Assembly (NCBI RefSeq): GCF_013822795.1
Contig: NZ_PNLB01000001.1
Span: 248,001 to 312,000 of the forward strand
Direction: 5' to 3'
From: Phenylobacterium sp.
Lineage (GTDB): Bacteria > Pseudomonadota > Alphaproteobacteria > Caulobacterales > Caulobacteraceae
Length of the DNA: 64,000 nt
Below the pieces are notes generated by a model. The model ran no database searches and was not told the DNA's origin. It saw only the letters and a list, made by a program, of their open reading frames with translations. Below are positions 40,765 to 49,750 of the stretch, one piece after another; within the stretch, counting starts at the first letter, position 1, and every line of letters starts with the position of its first letter. Position numbers and translations under genes: made by a program.

Positions 40765-41767
40765 CAAGATCGTCCGCTTGGTCCATTCCAACGTCGTGCA
40801 GGAGGAAGCTGCGGCCTGGATCGCGCGCCTCGACCGCGAGGGCCCGCGTCCTGAACTGGTGGCGGAGTTCGAGGTCTGGCAGGCGCAGAGCCCGCGCCAT
40901 GCGCAGGCCGCCCAGGACCTGGCCGCGCTGTGGACCGATCTCGACGCCCTGGCCGAGACTGCGCCAGCCCCTGCCGTGAAGGCGAGCGGGCGGCGGCGGG
41001 TTCTGGCGGCGGGGGCGGCGATGGCCGCGAGCGTGGCGCTGGCCGCTGGTCTGTGGATGGCGCAACGGCCTGCCGCGGCGCCGACCCTCTATGACGCGCC
41101 GGTCGGGACCCACCGGCTGATCGCGCTGGCGGATGGATCGAAGATCGACCTCAACACCGGCGGTCAGGTGGAGGTGCGCTACACCGGCAAGTCCCGTGAC
41201 ATCCGGCTGCTGAAGGGCGAGGCCTATTTCGAGGTGGTGCCCGACGCGGCGCGGCCGTTCTCGGTCTACGCCCAGAGCGGAGTGGTGCGGGCGCTGGGCA
41301 CCGCCTTCGCGGTGCGGCTCGACGGCGGCGAGGTCGAGGTGACCCTGACCAAGGGCGTGGTCGAACTGGCCAAGCTGGACGCGCCCGCGAGTCTGGAGCA
41401 GGCCGCCGCCGCCCCGCGTCGGCGGCTAGCGACGCTGTCGGCGGCGATGGGAGCCGAGAGCGCGACGATCGCCCCGGACGGCGCGCTCAGCCGCGAGGCC
41501 GGAACCGAAGAGGCCGACCGCAAGCTGGCCTGGCGGCGAGGAATGCTCGTGTTCGCCGGAGAGACCCTGCCCGAGGTGGTGGCCGACGTCTCGCGCTACA
41601 CCGACGTCGATATCGAGATCGCCGATCCGGCCCTGAACGATCTGCGGGTGGCGGGCAATTTCAAGGCCGGCGAGGTCGAGGCCATGCTCGAGGCGCTGCA
41701 GACCGGGTTCGGGGTGCGCGTCGAGCGGGCCGGCGACAAGCGCGTGAGGCTGTCCGCAGGTTCGTGA
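40757..41767 (+). CDS. FecR-family anti-sigma/signal transducer
   Basis: 336-residue inner-membrane protein. ATG at 40757 follows AAGGAGCGG. Residues 1-75 form the cytoplasmic FecR N-terminal region (EEAAAWIARLDREGPRPELVAEFEVW), a membrane segment follows (VLAAGAAMAASVALAAGLWM), then the periplasmic FecR domain (YDAPVGTHRLIALADGSKID, LLKGEAYFEVVPDAARPFSV, VRALGTAFAVRLDGGEVEVT) and a C-terminal STN-like/DUF4974-type domain (VVADVSRYTDVDIEIADPAL). It binds the sigma factor in the cytoplasm and the receptor STN domain in the periplasm. Translationally coupled to the sigma gene. Confidence 0.94.
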   Translation: MSDKIVRLVHSNVVQEEAAAWIARLDREGPRPELVAEFEVWQAQSPRHAQAAQDLAALWTDLDALAETAPAPAVKASGRRRVLAAGAAMAASVALAAGLWMAQRPAAAPTLYDAPVGTHRLIALADGSKIDLNTGGQVEVRYTGKSRDIRLLKGEAYFEVVPDAARPFSVYAQSGVVRALGTAFAVRLDGGEVEVTLTKGVVELAKLDAPASLEQAAAAPRRRLATLSAAMGAESATIAPDGALSREAGTEEADRKLAWRRGMLVFAGETLPEVVADVSRYTDVDIEIADPALNDLRVAGNFKAGEVEAMLEALQTGFGVRVERAGDKRVRLSAGS

Positions 41768-41913
41768 CCGCTTCGCCAGTCCCCGCGTTCGGCCCGTCGC
41801 GCCCGCGCCGCAAAAAAGTTTCGTCGGCCGCTGGGGGATTTTCGGCGCTGATCTGTCCTTCCCGCCATGGCCGGTGGCCAGGCGCAGCTGTGAGCCGAAC
41901 ACCAGGCCAGGAC

Positions 41914-44553
41914 ATGGGGGCCGTGCGGCGCCTGGCCTGCGGCGTCCTGCTGGCGGGCCTGGCGCTGGCTGCGGTGTCGTCGGGGACAGCGGCTGCACAG
42001 ACGCGGACCTCGGGCTCGGCGGCGCGGTGCGACGTGAAGATCGCCGAGCCGACGTTGGGCCAGGCGCTCGCGGCGCTGTCGCGCCAATGCGGCGCGCCGC
42101 TGCTCTACCCCTATGACCTGGCGATGACGCGGGGCGTGAGCCCCGTCCGTGGACGCTACACAGTCGACGAAGCCCTGCGGGTGATGCTGCAGGGACTGCC
42201 TCTCACCGGTGAACAAACGGCCAGCGGGACCATCACGGTCTCTCGGTCGGACAGCATCGGGGAGAGAAACATGTATCGAGCAGGATCCTGGATGGCGGGC
42301 GTCTCGGCGCTGGCCATGGCGTTCGGCGCGGCCCAGGCGCAGGCGGCGGAAGAGGCACCGACCACGGTCGATGAGCTCATCGTGACGGCGACCAAGCGGG
42401 CCGAGCCGCTGCAGAAGGTGCCGCTGAGCATCTCGGCGATCAGCGGCGAGCAGTTGTCGGACCGCGGGGTGGAGAGTTTCGCCGACCTGGCACGGACCGT
42501 CCCGGGCGTGGTGCAGACCGGCAACGCCAGCTTCGCCAAGTTCGCGGTGCGCGGCATCTCGACCTCGAACACGACGTCCAGCCCCGGCGAGCAGAAGGCG
42601 GTGGCGGTCTATATGGACGACCTGCCGCTGACGTCGTTCTCGATCCTGACGCCGGAGATCCGGCCCTACGACATCAGTCGGGTCGAGGTGCTGCGCGGGC
42701 CGCAGGGAACGCTGTTCGGCTCCGGCACCCTGACCGGGGCGGTCCGCTTCATCACCAATAAGCCGGACGCCGGCGGTTTCGACGCCAGCGTCGACGTCGA
42801 TCTGGGCGACACCCAGGGCGGCGGCGGTCGCGGCCGCTACAACGGCATGATCAATTTGCCGATCGTCGAGGACGAGCTGGCGGTGCGCCTGGTCGGCTAC
42901 TACCGCGACGAGGGGGGCTACATCTCCAACGACGTTCGCGGTGAGAAGAACGTCGACAACGCGCGCGGCTGGGGCGCGCGCGGCGGCCTGCGCTGGACGC
43001 CGAACGACCTGTTCAGCGCCACCCTGACGGCGACCTACGACAAGAACGAAATCGGCGACGCTTCGGCCTTCGACCCGGCGGCGGGCTTCCGCAAGGCGAC
43101 CTCGCGCATTCCGTTCGAGGCCGACATCGAGCTGACCAGCGTCAACGCGGTGCTGGCCTATGACCTGGGCTGGGCGGACCTGAGTTCGTCGACGACCTTT
43201 GCACGGGCCGACACCGCCTGGCAGCTGGACGTCGACACGGTGCTGGCCCCGCTGGTGCAGTTCTATTTCGGCGAACAGATCGTCACCGACAGCTTCGTCG
43301 AGGACCTGCGGCTGGTCTCGAAGGGCGGCGAGCGTTTCGACTGGGTGGTCGGGGCCTTTTATCTCGACCAGAAGTCCGACTTCCTGGATGTGACCTTCGC
43401 CTCGCAATCGTATCTGAGCGCCATGGGCATCAGCGGCCTGCCGGCGACGCTGAACCGCTTCAGCCCGGGCGGCGACTACGCCCGCGATGTGCGCAAGCGG
43501 AAGAACTACGAGGCGGCGCTCTACGGCGAGGGCACCTACAATTTCACCGACACCCTGTCGCTGACCGGCGGCCTGCGGATCACCAACTACGAGTACAGCG
43601 ACCGTGCGCTGGACGGCTACAACGCCACCACCAACTTCCTGACCGCGGTGTTCACCGGCGGGAACCAGGCGATCGAGCTGACCCCGACGCCGGCGGCGTA
43701 CCTGACCACCGGCCGCAAGACCAAGACCACCGGCAAGGTCAGCCTGAACTGGCGGCCGACCTCGGAGGCGACGCTCTACGCCCTGGCTTCGCAGGGCTTC
43801 CGGCGCGGACATCCCAACGGTGGCTCGTCGCTGAACGGCGGCAAGAGCGCCGTGGACCCGAGCGACCCGACCATCGTGCCGGCGGCGGCCGAGGCGGACT
43901 CGCTGTGGAACTACGAGCTGGGGGCCAAGACCTCGTGGCTGAACGGCCGGCTGATCGCCAACGTCGCGGCCTACTACATTCCCTGGGGCCCGATGCAGGT
44001 CAGCCTGGTGCGCCAGTCCGACAGCGCCCCGTTCGTCGGCAACATCGGGAAGGCGGTATCGCAGGGCGTTGAGGTCGAGCTGCGCGCGCGGCCGACCTAT
44101 GGGCTGGACCTGGGGCTGAACCTGACCCTGCAGGACGCCAAGGTGACGTCGGTCAATCCGACCGAGGCGCTGATCTCCGGCGCCGTCGACGGCGCGCGGC
44201 TGGCCTCGCCGAACTTCCAGGCCCAGGGCTTCGCACGCTACACCTGGGAGCTGGCCGGCGGCGACGAAGTCTATGTGCAGGCGGCCGCCCAGCACGTCGG
44301 CTCGTATCCGAACTCGTTCCCGAACACGCCCGGCGTCGGGACCCCAAGCCCGAACTTCTTCAAGGTCCCGTCCTACGAGAACCTCGACCTGGCGGCGGGC
44401 TGGAGCCGCGGCGACCTGAAGCTCGTCGTCTATGGCGAGAACGTGCTGAACAACGACACCTACGTCGGGATCAACGCGTCGGGCTCGGCGACCAGCCGCT
44501 ACTCGATCCTGCGGCCGCGCACGCTCGGCGTGCGGGTCGGCTGGAAATACTGA
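41914..44553 (+). CDS. TonB-dependent receptor with N-terminal STN signalling domain
   Basis: 879 residues from ATG 41914, with signal peptide MGAVRRLACGVLLAGLALAA. STN domain at about residues 38-110 (CDVKIAEPTLGQALAALSRQ, YTVDEALRVMLQGLPLTGEQ). Then, unexpectedly, a second ATG at 42271 with a strong ribosome site GGGGAGAG starts a second signal-peptide-like stretch (MYRAGSWMAGVSALAMAFGA), followed by a TonB-box-like DELIVTATKR, the plug (VEVLRGPQGTLFGSGTLTGA) and a barrel ending VRVGWKY. Two products are possible: a transducing 879-residue receptor or a 760-residue receptor lacking STN. A GTG at 41764 overlapping the FecR stop is also in frame. Next to a carboxylesterase; likely transports the signal glycoside or ester. 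Confidence 0.93.
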   Translation: MGAVRRLACGVLLAGLALAAVSSGTAAAQTRTSGSAARCDVKIAEPTLGQALAALSRQCGAPLLYPYDLAMTRGVSPVRGRYTVDEALRVMLQGLPLTGEQTASGTITVSRSDSIGERNMYRAGSWMAGVSALAMAFGAAQAQAAEEAPTTVDELIVTATKRAEPLQKVPLSISAISGEQLSDRGVESFADLARTVPGVVQTGNASFAKFAVRGISTSNTTSSPGEQKAVAVYMDDLPLTSFSILTPEIRPYDISRVEVLRGPQGTLFGSGTLTGAVRFITNKPDAGGFDASVDVDLGDTQGGGGRGRYNGMINLPIVEDELAVRLVGYYRDEGGYISNDVRGEKNVDNARGWGARGGLRWTPNDLFSATLTATYDKNEIGDASAFDPAAGFRKATSRIPFEADIELTSVNAVLAYDLGWADLSSSTTFARADTAWQLDVDTVLAPLVQFYFGEQIVTDSFVEDLRLVSKGGERFDWVVGAFYLDQKSDFLDVTFASQSYLSAMGISGLPATLNRFSPGGDYARDVRKRKNYEAALYGEGTYNFTDTLSLTGGLRITNYEYSDRALDGYNATTNFLTAVFTGGNQAIELTPTPAAYLTTGRKTKTTGKVSLNWRPTSEATLYALASQGFRRGHPNGGSSLNGGKSAVDPSDPTIVPAAAEADSLWNYELGAKTSWLNGRLIANVAAYYIPWGPMQVSLVRQSDSAPFVGNIGKAVSQGVEVELRARPTYGLDLGLNLTLQDAKVTSVNPTEALISGAVDGARLASPNFQAQGFARYTWELAGGDEVYVQAAAQHVGSYPNSFPNTPGVGTPSPNFFKVPSYENLDLAAGWSRGDLKLVVYGENVLNNDTYVGINASGSATSRYSILRPRTLGVRVGWKY

Positions 44554-44561
44554 CCGGCAAG

Positions 44562-44591
44562 GCCCGTCCCGGCCGCCGAGCCGGGACGGGC
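44562..44591 (+). terminator. Strong hairpin after the STN receptor gene
   Basis: A perfect 12-base-pair stem (44562-44573 with 44580-44591) and a six-base loop (CGCCGA) begins nine bases after the receptor stop. No T-tract follows, so it may be a Rho-assisted terminator, an attenuator before the esterase or an mRNA end protector. Confidence 0.6.
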
Positions 44592-44619
44592 GCTTCCCAA
44601 AAATTCCAAGGAACACCCG

Positions 44620-46287
44620 ATGGCTGACACTTGCCTGCGCGCCAAGCGCGCCTGGAGCGCCGCCGTGGCCGGCGCGAGCCTCGCCCTGGCGGCGACCCCG
44701 ACCCATGGCGCCGACCTCCTGCGCCAGACACCGCTGGGCGCTCTGCGTGGGCAGAGCGACGGGGCGGTCGAGAGCTACAAGGGCGTGCCCTACGCTACGC
44801 CGCCGGTCGGCGAACTGCGCTGGAAGCCTCCGGTGGCTCAGACGCCTTGGGCCGGGGTGCGGACGGCCAGCGGGTTCGCGCCGGCCTGCCTGCAGCCGTC
44901 CTCGCCGATCGCATTCTACAAGGACGATCCGCCGAGCCAGAGCGAGGATTGCCTCTACCTGAACGTCTGGGCGCCGGTGGGCGCGCGCAAGGCGCCGGTG
45001 ATCGTCTGGATCCATGGCGGCTCGCTGATGATGGGCACGGCGAGCACGCCGCACCACGACGGCCGGGCGCTGGCCGCCAAGGGCGCGGTGGTGGTGACGA
45101 TCAACTACCGACTCGGCGTGTTCGGCTATCTGGCTCACCCCGAGCTGACGGCGGAGTCGGCGCAGGGCGCGTCGGGCAACTACGGCACGCTGGACCAGAT
45201 CGAGGCGCTGCGATGGGTGCGGCGGAACGTCGAGGCGTTCGGCGGCGATCCCGAGGCGGTGACGGTGATGGGCGAGTCGGCCGGGGCGCTCAGCGCCGCG
45301 CAACTGATGGCCAGCCCGCTGGCGCGAGGGCTGTTCCAACGAGCCATCGCACAGAGTGTCTATCTGCCGGCCATGCCGGAGCTGAAGGCGGCGCGGTTCG
45401 GGATCCCGGCTGCCGAGGAGGCGGGTCAGGCGTTCGGGGAAAAGGCTGGCGACGGGCGGTTGGCCGCCCTGCGGGCGATGCCGGCGCCGGCGCTGCTGGC
45501 CGCGGCGGCGAGCCAGTTCTTCATGCCGCAGGGAACAATCGACGGCTGGGTGCATAAGGGCCAACTGGTCGATGTGTTCGAGCGTGGCGAGCAGGCGCCG
45601 GTCCCGCTGCTGGTGGGCTTCAACAGCGGCGAGGTGCGAGCGTTCGACGGGCCGTTCGGACCGCCGGTCCCGGCCGACGCGGACGCCTATCGGGCCGCGG
45701 TACGTGCCCGTTACTGCGAGCAGTCGGAGGAGTATCTGAGGCTCTATCCGGCCGAGCGGCCGCGGGACGGGGCGTTCGATGCGGCCCGCGACGCCTTCTA
45801 CGCTTGGGCGGCGATGCGGCTGGCGAGCGACCAGGCCGGCAAGGGCGGCGCTTACCTCTACTACTTCGATCACGTCTATCCGTCGGCCGCCGAGCGGGGG
45901 CTGGGCGCGTTTCACGCCAGCGAAGTGCCGTTCGTGTTCGGCGAGGTCGGACCGGGGGCCACGGTTCCGGAGAACTGGCCGGCGCCGCCGAGCAGTGCGC
46001 GGGACGTCGCCGTCTCGCAGGCGATGATGGACTACTGGGTGGGCTTTGCGCGCACGGGCCGGCCGCAGGCGGCGGGGCGGGCCGACTGGCCGGCGTTCAG
46101 CGCCAAGGCGCGCGGCTACATGCGGTTCGGCGACGACGGGGCGAAGGCCGAGGGCGACCTGCTGCCGGGCGTCTTCGAGTTCCTCGACGACGTCGTGCAG
46201 AGCCGGCGGCGCAGCGGCGATGCGAGCTGGGAGATGTGGAACACCGGCCTGGCCGCGCCGGTCGCCAAGGACTGCGCCGGGGCCTAG
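44620..46287 (+). CDS. Secreted type-B carboxylesterase
   Basis: 555-residue exported esterase of the COesterase (type B) family. It begins with a signal-like MADTCLRAKRAWSAAVAGAS ending at THG-AD. Motifs: GVPYATPPVGELRWKPP, EDCLYLNVWAP, the oxyanion region VIVWIHGGSLMMG, the nucleophile GESAGALSAAQLMASPL with Ser near residue 219, and FHASEVPFVFGE near the catalytic His. Family substrates include phenolic, acetyl and other esters. It follows the receptor gene by 66 bases, with a hairpin between. Its stop shares four bases with the convergent LacI stop. Confidence 0.93.
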   Translation: MADTCLRAKRAWSAAVAGASLALAATPTHGADLLRQTPLGALRGQSDGAVESYKGVPYATPPVGELRWKPPVAQTPWAGVRTASGFAPACLQPSSPIAFYKDDPPSQSEDCLYLNVWAPVGARKAPVIVWIHGGSLMMGTASTPHHDGRALAAKGAVVVTINYRLGVFGYLAHPELTAESAQGASGNYGTLDQIEALRWVRRNVEAFGGDPEAVTVMGESAGALSAAQLMASPLARGLFQRAIAQSVYLPAMPELKAARFGIPAAEEAGQAFGEKAGDGRLAALRAMPAPALLAAAASQFFMPQGTIDGWVHKGQLVDVFERGEQAPVPLLVGFNSGEVRAFDGPFGPPVPADADAYRAAVRARYCEQSEEYLRLYPAERPRDGAFDAARDAFYAWAAMRLASDQAGKGGAYLYYFDHVYPSAAERGLGAFHASEVPFVFGEVGPGATVPENWPAPPSSARDVAVSQAMMDYWVGFARTGRPQAAGRADWPAFSAKARGYMRFGDDGAKAEGDLLPGVFEFLDDVVQSRRRSGDASWEMWNTGLAAPVAKDCAGA

Positions 46288-47294
46288 GCCGCCGGCGGGG
46301 CGGCGGTGCTGGCGCGGACGACCAGGCGGTGGGGCAGGGTGACCTGCTGCAGGGTGGTGGCGCGGCCCTTAAGGATGTCGAGCAGCAGGCGCACGACTTC
46401 GTGGCCGATGGCGTCCATCGGCTGGCTGACCGTGGTCAGTTGCGGGGCCAGGTACTCGGCGAAGCGGATGTCGTCGAAGCCGACCAACGAGACGTCGCGC
46501 GGGCAGACGAGGCCGGCGCGGCGGATCGCCTCCAGCGCGCCCATGGCCATTTCGTCGCTGAAGCAGAAGATCGCGGTCGGGCGCAGCGGCCGGGCCAGCA
46601 GCTCGGTGGCCTGCAGCAGGCCGGACTCGATGGTGAAGTCGCCAGTGATGACTTGCAGCGCGTCGGCCTGGCCGTGACGTTCGGCGGCGGCGCGCACGCC
46701 GGCCAGGCGGTCGGCGCTGAGCGGGCTGGCCAGCGGGCCGGTGATCACCCCGACGCGGACGTGGCCGAGGCCGTAGAGGTGGTCCATCACCTCCTGGGCG
46801 GCGGCGGTGTTGTCGATGTGGGCGCTGGCGACGCCGAGGTCGGGCGCGAACTCGCAGCCGTTGACGATCGGGGTGCGCGGGCCCATCGCCGCGACCATGT
46901 CGGCCAGGGTGTCGGGCAGCCGGTGGCCGAGGAAGATCAGGCCGTCGGCCTCCTTGCGGCGGAGCATGGTGGCGTACTGCTCCTCGCGCTCCTCCTGGTG
47001 GCGGGTGTCGCCGAGCAGCACCGAGTAGCCGGCCGCATGGGCGGCTTCTTCGACCCCGCGGATGACCCGCGAAAAGAATGGGTTGGAGATGTCCGGCACG
47101 GTGACCAGGATCTTCTCGGTGCGCAGGGTGCGCAGGCTCTTGGCCGCGAAGTTCGGCTCGTAGCCAAGGCGGGCGACCGCCTCCATGACCTTCTGCCGGG
47201 TGCCTTCCAATACGAGGTCGGGGGCGCTGAACACCCGTGAAACCGTCGCGGTGGAGACCCCCGCGTCGCGCGCGACATCTTGAATGGTAGGCAT
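46284..47294 (-). CDS. LacI-family transcriptional regulator
   Basis: 336-residue repressor-type regulator. N-terminal helix-turn-helix TIQDVARDAGVSTATVSRVF (residues 3-22), hinge to YEPNFAAKSLRTLRTEK, then a periplasmic-binding-protein-like sensor with ISNPFFSRVIRGVEEAAHAA, GPLASPLSADRLAGVRAA, CFSDEMAMGALEAIRRAGL and LVGFDDIRFAEYLAPQLTTV. The effector should be a sugar or sugar derivative. It is divergent from the transporter operon and 47395-47408 in the shared region matches a LacI operator; similar sites occur at 13500 and 53334. Confidence 0.95.
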   Translation of the reverse strand: MPTIQDVARDAGVSTATVSRVFSAPDLVLEGTRQKVMEAVARLGYEPNFAAKSLRTLRTEKILVTVPDISNPFFSRVIRGVEEAAHAAGYSVLLGDTRHQEEREEQYATMLRRKEADGLIFLGHRLPDTLADMVAAMGPRTPIVNGCEFAPDLGVASAHIDNTAAAQEVMDHLYGLGHVRVGVITGPLASPLSADRLAGVRAAAERHGQADALQVITGDFTIESGLLQATELLARPLRPTAIFCFSDEMAMGALEAIRRAGLVCPRDVSLVGFDDIRFAEYLAPQLTTVSQPMDAIGHEVVRLLLDILKGRATTLQQVTLPHRLVVRASTAAPPAA

Positions 47295-47394
47295 CGGCGC
47301 GACACTGGCGAGAAGCGCCCGTCATTACAAGGCGGAGGTTGGCCAGGGGCCGCTGCACAATGCAGTTGCCGCGCGAAAGGGCGGCTGTTACGGA

Positions 47395-47408
47395 TGATTT
47401 CGATTACA
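47395..47408 (+). promoter_or_regulatory. LacI-family operator-like site, lacI-type/transporter intergenic region
   Basis: TGATTTCGATTACA matches eight of ten fixed positions of TGNAANCGNTTNCA and is embedded in GATG-ATTTCGATTA-CATC, a partial palindrome centred on TCGA. It is about 100 bases upstream of the LacI start and 71 bases upstream of the transporter start, a position that allows control of both. Confidence 0.6.
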
Positions 47409-47478
47409 TCAGCGCGAGCGCGGGCCGATTCAGGGCCGTAGACGCCGCCGCGAAAGCCGGTCGGGGAGGGCCAGGAAG

Positions 47479-48759
47479 ATGACGACGAACGTTCGGCTAT
47501 TCCTGATGATGGTGCTGCAGCTGGCCATCTGGGGCGCCTGGGCGCCGAAGCTGTTCCCCTACATGTCGATGCTGGGCTTCGAGGCCTGGCAGCAGTCGCT
47601 GGTCGGCAGCTCGTGGGGCGTGGCCGCGCTGGTCGGCATCTTCTTCTCCAACCAGTTCGCCGACCGCAACTTCTCGGCCGAGCGGTTCCTGGCCGCCAGC
47701 CACCTGATCGGCGGCCTGGCGCTGGTGGGCGTGGCGTTCTCGACCAGCTTCTGGCCGTTCTTCGCCTGCTACCTGATCTACAGCCTGCTCTATGTGCCGA
47801 CCCTGTCGGTGTCGAACTCGATCGCCTTCGCCAACCTGCGCGACCCGGCGGCCGACTTCGGGACGGTGCGGATGGGCGGCACGGTCGGCTGGGTGATGGT
47901 CAGCTGGCCGTTCGTGTTCCTGCTGGGCGCGCACGCCACGGCCGAGCAGGTGCGCTGGATCTTCCTGGTCGCGGCGCTGATCTCGTTCGCCGCCGCCGGC
48001 TATTCGCTGACCCTGCCGCACACCCCGCCGCGCAAGGAAGCGGCCGGGATCGACAAGCTGGCCTGGCGTCGGGCGTTGACCCTGCTGGGCACGCCGTTCG
48101 TGCTGGTGCTGTTCATCGTCACCTTCATCGATTCCGTGATCCACAACGGCTACTTCGTGGTTTCGGACGCCTTCCTGACCGACCGCGTCGGCATCGCCGG
48201 CAACCTTTCCATGGTGGTGCTGAGCCTGGGCCAGGTGGCCGAGATCCTGACCATGTTCCTGCTGGGCCGGGTGCTGATCCGGCTGGGCTGGAAGGTGACG
48301 ATGATCGTCGGCATCCTGGGCCACGCGGCGCGGTTCGCGGTGTTCGCCTTCTTCGCCGACAGCATCCCGGTGATCGTGGCCGTGCAGCTGCTGCACGGGA
48401 TCTGCTACGCCTTCTTCTTCGCCACCGTGTACATCTTCGTCGATGCGGTGTTCCCCAAGGACGTGCGCTCGAGCGCCCAGGGGCTGTTCAACCTGCTGAT
48501 TCTCGGGGTCGGCAATGTGGTGGCGAGCTTCCTGTTCCCGGCGCTGATGGGCCGCCTGACGACCAGCGTCACCGGCGCGGACGGCGTGGCGCGCAACGTC
48601 GTCGACTATCCGGCCCTGTTCATGGTCCCGACCGGCCTGGCGCTGGCGGCGGTCGTGCTGCTGGCCCTGTTCTTCCGGCCGCCGACCCGCGGACCCGTCG
48701 CCGCCGACAAACAGGCGAGCGACCAGCCCCTGACCACTAGCGTCGCCGCGCCGCGCTGA
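47479..48759 (+). CDS. MFS transporter, nucleoside:H+ symporter (NHS/NupG-like) family
   Basis: 426-residue inner-membrane permease with about 12 membrane segments. N-terminus VRLFLMMVLQLAIWGAWAPK is characteristic of the NHS/NupG-related family, as are GTVGWVMVSWPFVFLLGA, FIDSVIHNGYFVVSDAFL and LHGICYAFFFATVYIFVDAV. In glycan and glycoside loci such carriers sit next to sugar isomerases and Gfo/Idh oxidoreductases and probably carry sugars rather than nucleosides. It leads a five-gene run (transporter, TIM barrel, Gfo/Idh, TIM barrel, cytochrome c) with 25 bases before the next gene. Confidence 0.92.
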   Translation: MTTNVRLFLMMVLQLAIWGAWAPKLFPYMSMLGFEAWQQSLVGSSWGVAALVGIFFSNQFADRNFSAERFLAASHLIGGLALVGVAFSTSFWPFFACYLIYSLLYVPTLSVSNSIAFANLRDPAADFGTVRMGGTVGWVMVSWPFVFLLGAHATAEQVRWIFLVAALISFAAAGYSLTLPHTPPRKEAAGIDKLAWRRALTLLGTPFVLVLFIVTFIDSVIHNGYFVVSDAFLTDRVGIAGNLSMVVLSLGQVAEILTMFLLGRVLIRLGWKVTMIVGILGHAARFAVFAFFADSIPVIVAVQLLHGICYAFFFATVYIFVDAVFPKDVRSSAQGLFNLLILGVGNVVASFLFPALMGRLTTSVTGADGVARNVVDYPALFMVPTGLALAAVVLLALFFRPPTRGPVAADKQASDQPLTTSVAAPR

Positions 48760-48784
48760 CGGCTGCGCGAGAAGGAGACCCGAG

Positions 48785-49750
48785 ATGACACAAGGATTTC
48801 AGCGGCGCAGTGTGCTGGCGGGATTGGCAGGAATGGGAGCGGCCATGACGGGAATTGCGAACGCCAATGCGGCGGGCGGTAAGTTGTTCTTCCAGCGGCA
48901 CGGCCTGCCGATCGGGCTGCAGCTCTACACGCTGGGTTCGGATGCGGCGAAGGACCTAGACGGCACGCTCGCCCAGGTCGCCAAGATCGGTTACCGCAAC
49001 ATCGAGCTGGCCGGCCTGCTGGGCAAGACGGCGGCGGAGATGAAGGCGGCGATGGACCGCGCCGGGCTCACCTGCACCAGCGCCCACGTTCAGGGCCGGG
49101 CGATGGGGCCGCAGACGTTCAGCGGCGACCTTGGCAAGCTGGCCGACGATCTGAACGTGCTGGGCGTGAAGTCGGCGGTGATGCCGCTGTTCTACCTTCC
49201 CGACCGCTTCGAGCTGAAGCCGCTGGCGGGCGAGGACGGTCCGACCTTCCTGAGCCGGCTGGCCGGGCAGATGACGCTCGACGACTGGAAGTGGAACGCC
49301 GACTTCCTGAACCAGAAGGCTCAGGCGCTGAAGAGCGCCGGCATCGCGGTCGGCTATCACAACCACAACAACGAGTTCGCGCCGATCGACGGCACGACGG
49401 GCATGGACGTCCTGCTGAAGGAGACCGATCCGTCGCTGGTGACCTTCGAGATGGACGCTGGTTGGGTGACCGCGGCGGGATACGACCCCTTCGCGCTGCT
49501 CAAGGAGCACAAGGGCCGCTTCACCCTGATGCACGTGAAGGACATCAAGGCGACCACCAAGTCGAACTTCGTGCTCAAGCAGGACCCGACCGAGGTCGGC
49601 AGCGGCATGATCGACTGGAAGAAGCTGCTGCCAGCGGCCTACGAGTCCGGCGTGCGCCAGTTCTTCGTCGAGCAGGAGCCGCCGTTCGCCCATCCGCGCA
49701 TCGAGTCCACGAAGATCAGCCACGACTATCTGGCGAGCGTGGCGGCCTGA
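48785..49750 (+). CDS. Exported xylose-isomerase-like TIM-barrel protein (sugar isomerase/hydratase/lyase type)
   Basis: 321-residue AP-endonuclease-2/xylose-isomerase-like TIM barrel. The ribosome site GAAGGAGA is strong. N-terminus FQRRSVLAGLAGMGAAMTG is a twin-arginine signal, so the protein is periplasmic, unlike most sugar isomerases. Metal-site regions: IGYRNIELAGLLGKTAAEM, AVGYHNHNNEFAPIDG, FEMDAGWVTAAGY and FTLMHVKDIKATTK, each with Glu, His or Asp ligands. Family relatives act as 3-keto-sugar isomerases, 3-keto-glycoside lyases or hydratases. Its end overlaps the Gfo/Idh start by one base. Confidence 0.88.
   Translation: MTQGFQRRSVLAGLAGMGAAMTGIANANAAGGKLFFQRHGLPIGLQLYTLGSDAAKDLDGTLAQVAKIGYRNIELAGLLGKTAAEMKAAMDRAGLTCTSAHVQGRAMGPQTFSGDLGKLADDLNVLGVKSAVMPLFYLPDRFELKPLAGEDGPTFLSRLAGQMTLDDWKWNADFLNQKAQALKSAGIAVGYHNHNNEFAPIDGTTGMDVLLKETDPSLVTFEMDAGWVTAAGYDPFALLKEHKGRFTLMHVKDIKATTKSNFVLKQDPTEVGSGMIDWKKLLPAAYESGVRQFFVEQEPPFAHPRIESTKISHDYLASVAA

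Noticed and set aside
41596..45915. Open frame of 1439 codons on the minus strand across the FecR, receptor and esterase genes
   Set aside because: It spans three well-supported plus-strand genes and their intergenic hairpin; an open antisense frame is expected at this GC content.
47353..47365. CTGCA-CAA-TGCAG dyad near the LacI gene
   Set aside because: Short and unlike the LacI consensus; the site at 47395-47408 fits better.
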